The notes under the pieces were generated by a model, which saw only the letters and a program-made list of their open reading frames with translations, was not told where the DNA came from and searched no databases. DNA of 8,514 bases from an uncultured Clostridium sp. (GTDB taxonomy: Bacteria; Bacillota; Clostridia; TANB77; CAG-508): assembly GCA_946498265.1 (NCBI GenBank), contig CAMMNR010000073.1, forward strand, positions 1 through 8,514. Direction: 5' to 3'. The position numbers were made by a program, and so were the translations under genes. Shown here piece after piece: positions 1 through 5,001 of the stretch. The stretch's first letter is position 1. Each line of letters begins with the position of its first letter.

Positions 1-151
1 TTTTTTCAAATTTATTCATTCGAGCCATAGCGAGGTACGAGCTATTTAGTACAATAGTTATTACCAAAGCTATTAATGTTATAGCTCTATTGTTTTTTCT
101 CATATTTGCTATTACTTTTATATCTTGCTCTGATTTCATTTTTTCTTGCAT
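1..151 (-). CDS. Prepilin-like protein, N-terminus only (partial, runs off window)
   Basis: Fifty codons read without a stop from an ATG at 149-151 to the window edge. A GGAGG box at 160-164 sits 8 nt upstream and fixes the start. The product opens with a charged stretch of about 22 residues, followed by AITLIALVITIVL (residues 24-36). This resembles the cleavage and methylation region of the type IV prepilin-like proteins common in Clostridia, though the Glu expected at +5 is Ala here. The hydrophobic run is only about 13 residues, shorter than in a normal pilin helix. It then changes abruptly to NSSYLAMARMNKFEK, encoded by unusually GC-rich codons (TCG, TAC, CTC, CGA). It could be a genuine pilin-like or membrane-anchored protein, or a chimeric or decayed one. 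The gene is clearly open here, but its function is uncertain because the body of the protein is outside the window. Confidence 0.6.
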   Translation of the reverse strand, partial: MQEKMKSEQDIKVIANMRKNNRAITLIALVITIVLNSSYLAMARMNKFEK

Positions 152-365
152 TTGTGCATCCTCCTTTTCTTTTTCTTATGTTTCCTTCTTTCAAATTTTT
201 TATTCTTTTTTGTTCATAATTTTCCATTTTATTTTTGCAAAATAAAACCTAAATTTTATCTTTAATCATTTCAAATAAAATTTGTTTAATAGTAGTTTTG
301 CAAGATATATAATTTTCAAGGTTCTTTTTTGCACTTTTTAAATGTACTCATTATTTACATTTTTT

Positions 366-394
366 ATTCTATCTTATCTCATTGTTTTTGTCAA
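366..394 (-). promoter_or_regulatory. Sigma-A-type promoter for the leftmost gene
   Basis: On the minus strand a perfect -35 TTGACA (389-394) and a -10 TAGAAT (366-371) are separated by exactly 17 bp. Transcription would start near 359, giving an AT-rich untranslated leader of about 208 nt before the ATG at 151. No strong hairpin is evident in that leader. A minus-strand segment AGAACCTTGAAAATT around 314-328 loosely recalls boxA-like leader sequences of rRNA operons, but this is weak. Confidence 0.7.
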
Positions 395-437
395 TGTTTT
401 TTATTTCCTTTTTTTAATCTTTTAGTTAATTTATGTG

Positions 438-493
438 TTTATCATTTTTAATGTAAATTTACTATTTCTTAAATATTTTTATCATTTTTAATG
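438..493. repeat. Two identical 16-bp direct repeats, 40 bp apart (possible operator)
   Basis: The sequence TTTATCATTTTTAATG occurs at 438-453 and again at 478-493, a start-to-start distance of 40 bp, close to four helical turns. Both copies lie between the leftward promoter at 366-394 and the start of the double ribbon-helix-helix gene at 590. Ribbon-helix-helix repressors often bind repeated sites upstream of their own gene, so an operator role is a reasonable inference. The very low sequence complexity makes chance a real alternative. Apart from these repeats and the two promoter signals, nothing else is recognised between 152 and 589. Confidence 0.4.
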
Positions 494-552
494 AATGTTT
501 TGCATTGATTTATTCTTTGCTTATAGAGGTTATGTTTTCTAGTTTGTAAAAG

Positions 553-558
553 TATAAT
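553..558 (+). promoter_or_regulatory. Perfect -10 box (TATAAT) upstream of the RHH gene
   Basis: A consensus TATAAT lies 31 nt before the ATG at 590. No good -35 hexamer is found 16-19 bp upstream (TTATGT at 530-535 is poor), so the promoter may be weak or activator-dependent. Transcription would start near 565. That would put a possible upstream TTG start at 563 outside the message and supports the ATG at 590. Confidence 0.4.
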
Positions 559-589
559 ATAATTGCAAAATATTAAGGATGGTGCAGAA

Positions 590-934
590 ATGAGTGTTTT
601 AGATAGGTTTTGGCCAAAAGATGAATTAATCCAAAGAACTATTGAAATTGAGAGTAGTCTTTATGATGAAATTGAATTTTTGTGTAATAATGTTTATGAT
701 ACTTCTGTTAGTAAAGTTATCAATGCTTGTATTGATGAACTGATAAAAACAGAACATGTTAAATTATATCCTAAGGAATCTAATGAACTTTTTACTAAAC
801 ATTCTATTATCCTTAGAAAAAGTTCTTTGAAGAGTTTAGAAAAACTTAAAGATAAATATGGTATTTCAGTATATAAATTAATACATATTGCAATTAAAAA
901 TGTTCTTATTGAATATCATAAAGAAAAAAAGTAA
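590..934 (+). CDS. Small protein with two tandem ribbon-helix-helix-like units, putative DNA-binding regulator
   Basis: The product is 114 residues. The ATG at 590 is preferred over an in-frame TTG at 563 because an AAGGA box (575-579) precedes it by 10 nt and a TATAAT at 553-558 would start the RNA after 563. Two segments align with each other. Unit 1 (about residues 16-53) reads RTIEIESSLYDEIEFL, then SVSKVINACIDELI. Unit 2 (about 70-107) reads SIILRKSSLKSLEKL, then SVYKLIHIAIKNVLI. Each has the pattern of a short beta strand, a helix, a turn with SV, and a second helix ending in LI, as in ribbon-helix-helix (MetJ/Arc-type) DNA-binding proteins. Those usually work as dimers of one unit, so a monomer carrying two could form a pseudo-dimer. 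No other domain or membrane segment is visible. The gene is monocistronic, with its own terminator. No close named family is recognised; the regulator role is inferred. Confidence 0.75.
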   Translation: MSVLDRFWPKDELIQRTIEIESSLYDEIEFLCNNVYDTSVSKVINACIDELIKTEHVKLYPKESNELFTKHSIILRKSSLKSLEKLKDKYGISVYKLIHIAIKNVLIEYHKEKK

Positions 935-979
935 TATCTCAACTTTATTCATTTTAAGTTGAGATATTATTTTTTCTTT
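932..979 (+). terminator. Intrinsic terminator of the RHH gene
   Basis: A perfect 14-bp stem (932-945 with 956-969) with a 10-nt loop is followed by six T's and a further T-rich run. The left arm begins with the TAA stop codon of the RHH gene, so stop and hairpin overlap. An A-rich stretch at 921-930 would give a T-run on the other strand, so the hairpin could also stop leftward transcription. Confidence 0.9.
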
Positions 980-1004
980 ATCAATATTTTTTATCATCAT
1001 GTAT

Positions 1005-1033
1005 TTGACATTTTATGTTAATTGTTGTATTAT
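1005..1033 (+). promoter_or_regulatory. Sigma-A-type promoter for the membrane protein gene and probably mutS2
   Basis: A perfect -35 TTGACA (1005-1010) and a -10 TATTAT (1028-1033) are separated by 17 bp. Transcription would start near 1040, leaving a leader of about 94 nt before the ATG at 1134. The leader contains the heptamer TTGCTTA twice, 15 bp apart (1044-1050 and 1059-1065), and a weak 6-bp hairpin at 1079-1095. Neither has a known role. Confidence 0.75.
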
Positions 1034-1133
1034 TATAGTAATGTTGCTTAATTGCACATTGCTTACTTTTTTCTAATTAGTAGATATTTTCTACTTTTTA
1101 GTTTAACAAACTATTTTTTAGGAGGTTCAAAAC

Positions 1134-1553
1134 ATGAAGAAAAGAAAAAGTTTAAGAAGGCGGAGCTTTACACAATTAAAGAGACGGAAACGTCCCTTTT
1201 TGCTAGAGCAAGATTTTGAACAAACTAGGGATTTTTCTTATATAAAAATCTCATTTTTGGGTATAGCACTAACATTGTTGAACGGTCTTAATTTTTTAAT
1301 GTTTTTAAAGTTTGAAAACATTGCTGTTACTCAAATTATTGCAGTATTATCAATCTTTGCTTTATTATGCATCTTAACTTTTTTTGTTCAAGATGTTATA
1401 TTATATGGTGCTTCTATATATAGGGTTGCCATAATTGTATTATTTGTAATTATACTATTTTTTAATATCTTATCATTACATAAGATATCATATATTAGTA
1501 TAACTCCACCTTTACAGGAAGAAATCACACCTAGTGGATTTTTCTATCTGTAA
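1134..1553 (+). CDS. Hypothetical small membrane protein, three predicted helices, basic N-terminus
   Basis: The ATG at 1134 follows AGGAGG (1120-1125) by 8 nt, an excellent ribosome binding site. The 139-residue product starts with a very basic segment: 13 Lys/Arg in the first 20 residues, including KKRKSLRRR and KRRKR. Three hydrophobic helices follow at about residues 37-58, 64-86 and 95-116. By the positive-inside rule the N-terminus should be cytoplasmic, which places the short C-terminal tail (ISITPPLQEEITPSGFFYL) outside. No catalytic motif or named family is recognised, so the function is unknown. The gene lies 61 nt upstream of mutS2 in the same direction, and a hairpin that could terminate or control read-through lies between them. 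The basic N-terminus could bind nucleic acid or the ribosome, but that is speculation. Confidence 0.8.
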   Translation: MKKRKSLRRRSFTQLKRRKRPFLLEQDFEQTRDFSYIKISFLGIALTLLNGLNFLMFLKFENIAVTQIIAVLSIFALLCILTFFVQDVILYGASIYRVAIIVLFVIILFFNILSLHKISYISITPPLQEEITPSGFFYL

Positions 1554-1559
1554 ACTTTT

Positions 1560-1614
1560 CCCTCTTAGAGTAGACACAATTGAAAAATTGTTGTATACTT
1601 TAAGGGGGTTTTTT
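1560..1614 (+). terminator. Long hairpin plus U-tract overlapping the mutS2 ribosome binding site (terminator/attenuator-like)
   Basis: Bases 1560-1572 pair with 1596-1608 over 13 bp, including two G-U pairs. After one mismatch the helix continues (1574-1575 with 1593-1594), then a 6-bp stem (1576-1581 with 1586-1591) closes on a GAAA tetraloop at 1582-1585. The 3' arm ends in GGGGG and is followed by six T's (1609-1614), the classic form of a rho-independent terminator. The AAGGGGG in the 3' arm (1602-1608) is also the only Shine-Dalgarno sequence for the mutS2 ATG at 1615. The structure starts 6 nt after the stop codon of the membrane protein gene. The simple reading is a terminator for that gene; its overlap with the mutS2 start suggests joint control of transcription and translation. 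No recognised riboswitch is seen. Confidence 0.75.
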
Positions 1615-4167
1615 ATGTACACAAATAAATATTTAGAAAAATTAGAATATAATAAAATAATAGAAATATTAAGTTCATTTTGTATAACATATGTTGGAAA
1701 AGATATATGCTATAATTTGATGCCACAAAGTTCAAAAAATCTTGTTGAACAAATGTTAGCTGAGACTAGAGAAGCTGTTAATTTAATATATAGAAATAGT
1801 ACTCCTCCTTTTTTTGAGATATCTAATATTGATATTTCTATAAAAAGTTTGGAAAGTAGTTCTACTTTGTCAGCAAAGTCTATTTTAGATTTAGCAAATA
1901 TTTTTAAACTTTGTTTAGATTTAAAAAATTATTTTGATAAAGATTTTATAACTTCATCTGATTTTCCTATTTTATCAGATTTGTTTAATATGCTTTATAC
2001 TAATAAAGACGTTATTTCTAAAGTTTTTTCATGTATTATTGATGAAAATACTATAGATGACAATGCTTCTGCTAATTTAAAAAGTATTAGAAAGAAACAA
2101 AGAAATTTGGAACAGGATATTCGTTCAAAGTTGAATGATTTTATTCATTCTTCTAAGTATTCAAAATATATACAAGAACCTATTATAACTATAAGAAATG
2201 ATAGGTTTGTTATTCCTGTTAAAGAAGAATATAGAAGTCAGGTTAAGGGATTTATACATGATATGTCTAATGCTGGTTCTACAGTTTTTATAGAACCTAT
2301 TTCGATTTTTGAATTAAATAATGAAATTAACAATTTGAAAATAGAAGAAGAAATTGAAATTGAAAAAATTTTACAGTATTTGTCTTCTTTATTTTACGAT
2401 TATACTAATGAATTAGTTTCAGATGTTAATACCATAGGTAAACTGGATTTTATTTTTGCTAAAGCTAAATATTCGAATTCTATAAATGCAATAACTCCAA
2501 TTATCAATGAAGAAAAATGTATTAATCTAATAAATGCAAGACATCCATTAATTCCTATTGATAAAGTTGTACCTATCTCTTTATCTTTGGATTCTGATTC
2601 TTCAGTATTGTTGATTACAGGTCCTAATACTGGCGGAAAAACTGTATCTTTGAAGACTACAGGTCTTTTAGCTTGTATGGCTTGTAGTGGACTAAATATC
2701 CCAGCTGATGAGAATTCTAGTATTTATGTATTTGATAGTATTTTTGCCGATATTGGAGATAATCAAAGTATTAGTGAGTCTTTAAGTACTTTTTCATCAC
2801 ATATGTTGAATATTGTTGACATTATAGATAAATCAACTAAAAATTCATTAATACTTGTAGATGAATTAGGCTCTGGTACTGACCCTTTGGAAGGTGCAAA
2901 CCTTGCTATAAGTATTTTGGAATATTTTAAAAATAATGGTAGCTTAGTTATTGCTACTACACATTATCCAGAACTAAAAAAATATGCATTGGTAACTAAA
3001 GGATTTCAAAATGCATCTGTTGAGTTTGATATAAATACTTTGTCACCTACTTACAGATTATTACTTGGCATCCCTGGGAAAAGTAATGCTTTTGAAATAA
3101 GTGAAAAACTTGGACTAGATAAAAATATTATAAATGATGCAAAATCTAGGATGTCTAATCAGGATATTAATATTGAAGAATTGTTAAAGAGCATTTATGA
3201 TGATAAATCAGAAATTGAAAGAGAAAAAGAAGAAATTTCAAAAGAGTTAAATCAAGTTTCACTTTTGAGAAAAAAATTAGAAGTTGATTATTCAGACTTA
3301 GAAAAGAAAAAACGTGACTTCATTGACAATGCTAAAATCAAGGCTAGAAATATTTTGTTGGATACTAAAGATGAAGCAAATGAAATTATTAAACAAATGA
3401 ATGAGATTTCTAATAATACATTTAATAATATCATTGGAAACAGTTCTGCTATTAAAGATTTAAATAATTTAAGAAATTTATTAAATGATAAAATAAAAAA
3501 TATTAGTGGAAATGTTGGTTTAAATGATGGCTTAAAAAATAATTTGAATATTAATTTATCTTTGAATAAATCGTCTAATGGTGATGATTCAGAAAATCTT
3601 GATAAATCTAACATTTTATTACCTGATGAAATAAAGCCAAATATGGAAGTTTTTGTTACCACATTAAATCAAAACGCGACTGTAATATCTAGAGTTTCTA
3701 AATCAAATACTGTTCAAATTCAAGTCGGAATGATGAAAACAAATGTAGAGATTAAATATTTACGAAAACCTAAAAATATTGGTAAATCCTCTTCTGTAGG
3801 CAAATTAACTAATAGTAATAGAAATAGTAATAGTAGTAATAATCGTAATAATAATAGTAATGGTAATAATAGTAGTAACTCAATTTATGGAACTTACAAG
3901 ACTAAAAGCAGTAAAACAAAAACCGCTAAAACAGAAATTAATGTAATCGGATTAACTGTCGAAGAAGCTGTTTTTGTTGTAGACAAATTCTTGGATGACT
4001 CTGCTTTGGCTGGTTTGCATTCTGTTAGAATTATCCATGGAAAAGGAACTGGAAAACTAAAAGACGGTATTCATAAGTTTTTGAAGTCTAACCCTCATGT
4101 AGCTTCTTTTAGACTTGGTACTTTTGGCGAAGGTGAAATGGGCGTAACTGTTGTTGAATTAAATTAG
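1615..4167 (+). CDS. mutS2: MutS2 ATPase (collided-ribosome splitting / recombination control), with divergent Smr domain
   Basis: The 850-residue product has the MutS2 layout. A MutS-type clamp/lever region (about 1-320) precedes the ABC-type ATPase, with Walker A GPNTGGKT at 336-343, Walker B LILVDELGSGTDP at 412-424, and the H-loop His450 in ATTHYPELK. A charged coiled coil (about 520-650), a KOW-like module (about 673-720), an Asn/Ser-rich linker (733-756) and a C-terminal Smr domain (about 774-849, with HGKGTG at 808-813) follow. MutS2 was first described as an anti-recombination factor; in B. subtilis it recognises collided ribosomes and splits them. The Smr motif DLRG is replaced by NVIG (776-779), so nuclease activity is doubtful. 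The ATG at 1615 fits the family start (LEKLEYNKIIEILSSF); its AAGGGGG site lies 6 nt upstream inside a hairpin. The frame stays open upstream to a GTG at 1534, which would add 27 residues. Confidence 0.95.
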   Translation: MYTNKYLEKLEYNKIIEILSSFCITYVGKDICYNLMPQSSKNLVEQMLAETREAVNLIYRNSTPPFFEISNIDISIKSLESSSTLSAKSILDLANIFKLCLDLKNYFDKDFITSSDFPILSDLFNMLYTNKDVISKVFSCIIDENTIDDNASANLKSIRKKQRNLEQDIRSKLNDFIHSSKYSKYIQEPIITIRNDRFVIPVKEEYRSQVKGFIHDMSNAGSTVFIEPISIFELNNEINNLKIEEEIEIEKILQYLSSLFYDYTNELVSDVNTIGKLDFIFAKAKYSNSINAITPIINEEKCINLINARHPLIPIDKVVPISLSLDSDSSVLLITGPNTGGKTVSLKTTGLLACMACSGLNIPADENSSIYVFDSIFADIGDNQSISESLSTFSSHMLNIVDIIDKSTKNSLILVDELGSGTDPLEGANLAISILEYFKNNGSLVIATTHYPELKKYALVTKGFQNASVEFDINTLSPTYRLLLGIPGKSNAFEISEKLGLDKNIINDAKSRMSNQDINIEELLKSIYDDKSEIEREKEEISKELNQVSLLRKKLEVDYSDLEKKKRDFIDNAKIKARNILLDTKDEANEIIKQMNEISNNTFNNIIGNSSAIKDLNNLRNLLNDKIKNISGNVGLNDGLKNNLNINLSLNKSSNGDDSENLDKSNILLPDEIKPNMEVFVTTLNQNATVISRVSKSNTVQIQVGMMKTNVEIKYLRKPKNIGKSSSVGKLTNSNRNSNSSNNRNNNSNGNNSSNSIYGTYKTKSSKTKTAKTEINVIGLTVEEAVFVVDKFLDDSALAGLHSVRIIHGKGTGKLKDGIHKFLKSNPHVASFRLGTFGEGEMGVTVVELN
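3811..3882 (+). repeat. Trinucleotide-rich (AAT/AGT) repeat encoding an Asn/Ser linker in MutS2
   Basis: Twenty-four consecutive codons encode 13 Asn, 8 Ser, 2 Arg and 1 Gly, mostly as AAT and AGT. The tract separates the KOW-like module from the Smr domain (residues 733-756), so it probably forms a disordered tether. Because the unit is three bases, slippage would change linker length without breaking the frame. Confidence 0.85.
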
Positions 4168-4183
4168 GGGACGTTCCCTAATT
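4162..4183. repeat. Palindromic repeat copy 1, holding both stop codons of the convergent mutS2/ylmH pair
   Basis: An 8-bp perfect inverted repeat (AATTAGGG at 4162-4169 with CCCTAATT at 4176-4183) encloses GACGTT. The mutS2 TAG stop (4165-4167) lies in the left arm and the ylmH TAG stop (4178-4180) in the right arm. It shares TTAGGGGACGTTCC with the copies at 6876-6930 and 7361-7416 but is shorter, lacking the inner AATCCC arms. It may also act as a weak transcription stop; a short T-run follows at 4186-4190 on the plus strand. Confidence 0.8.
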
Positions 4184-4981
4184 CCATTTTTCTACTACAA
4201 CTACTGTTCTTCCGCTTCTAGTGTTCCCTGCAAATTCTTTAATTACAAATCTGCCTTTTCCTCTTATTGTTAGTATATCATTTAGCTTTAATTGTTTAGA
4301 TGGTTTTGTTTCATTTTGTCCGTTTATAAAAACTCTTTCTTGGTTTATTATTTGAACTGCTTTACTCCTTGATGTTCTAGCTAAGTCTGAAACAAAATTA
4401 TCTAATCTAAATGAAGGTACTATTATTTTTATTGTTTCCATTTTTATTTCTTTTTTCCTTAAGTCTTTTAGTTCATGTATTTCTATTTTGCTATTTTCAA
4501 ATCTTGTAAGTGATGGTAATTGTTCTTTTAAGATATTTGAAAAATCTTCTAATGTAATTATATCTGCTCCGTCATCTGATACTAAGATATCTCCTACTTT
4601 TTCTCTTTTTAATCCTAGTTTGATTATTCCTCCTAAATAGTTTCTGTGTGTATATTTTCCTTGTTCTTCTTCTGCTAATGTTATTCTTACTATTTTTAGG
4701 ATTTTGTTATAATTTTTTTCTATCATTGACATGTCATATTTTTCTGGATAAACTATTAATATTTTTCTTTCTGCATCTTCATATCCACCATATAATATAT
4801 AATTTTTGAATTGCATTTTTCTTAGAAAATTTTCTACTAATGATATTTGATACATGTCAAGAAAGTCTGTATATTCTATTTTATTTCTATTTTTTGAAAA
4901 TTCTATTTTATCTAATATTTGTGATAGACATATTTTGTCATCTTGCTTTTTGTAGTCTTTTAATAATTCTTGTTTGTTCAT
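4178..4981 (-). CDS. ylmH: YlmH-family S4-domain RNA-binding protein
   Basis: The 267-residue product is close to the roughly 257 residues of B. subtilis YlmH. The central signature reads YTHRNYLGGIIKLGLKREKV (110-129), then GDILVSDDGAD (130-140), which is typical of the family. A C-terminal S4 RNA-binding domain starts at RLDNFVSDLARTSRSKAVQI (about 192) and runs through VFINGQ to NDILTIRGKGRF (about 244). No methyltransferase domain is present, so it is not TlyA. In B. subtilis YlmH binds the ribosome and takes part in ribosome-associated quality control, acting like the S4 protein RqcP on stalled large subunits. The ATG at 4979-4981 is preferred. An in-frame TTG at 5003-5005 overlaps the dxs stop and would add 8 residues, but it precedes the only Shine-Dalgarno box (AGGAG, 4996-5000). 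The 14-nt spacing to the ATG is long, so coupling to dxs translation is likely. The family usually sits near ylmDEFG/divIVA, not dxs. Confidence 0.92.
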   Translation of the reverse strand: MNKQELLKDYKKQDDKICLSQILDKIEFSKNRNKIEYTDFLDMYQISLVENFLRKMQFKNYILYGGYEDAERKILIVYPEKYDMSMIEKNYNKILKIVRITLAEEEQGKYTHRNYLGGIIKLGLKREKVGDILVSDDGADIITLEDFSNILKEQLPSLTRFENSKIEIHELKDLRKKEIKMETIKIIVPSFRLDNFVSDLARTSRSKAVQIINQERVFINGQNETKPSKQLKLNDILTIRGKGRFVIKEFAGNTRSGRTVVVVEKWN

Positions 4982-5001
4982 TTTCTTTTTGTTTTCTCCT
5001 C

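Noticed and set aside
563..589. TTG start at 563 for the RHH gene, adding nine residues
   Set aside because: The TATAAT at 553-558 would start the RNA after this codon, and the AAGGA box serves the ATG at 590.
1571..1599. Promoter-like pair TAGACA / TATACT with 17-bp spacing just before mutS2
   Set aside because: Both boxes lie inside the hairpin, and transcription would start near 1606, inside the ribosome binding site. It is explained better by the stem sequence. A weak internal promoter cannot be fully excluded.
3288..3662. Antisense open frame inside mutS2
   Set aside because: It is a shadow of the AT-rich mutS2 coding sequence, with no ribosome binding site and no recognisable protein.
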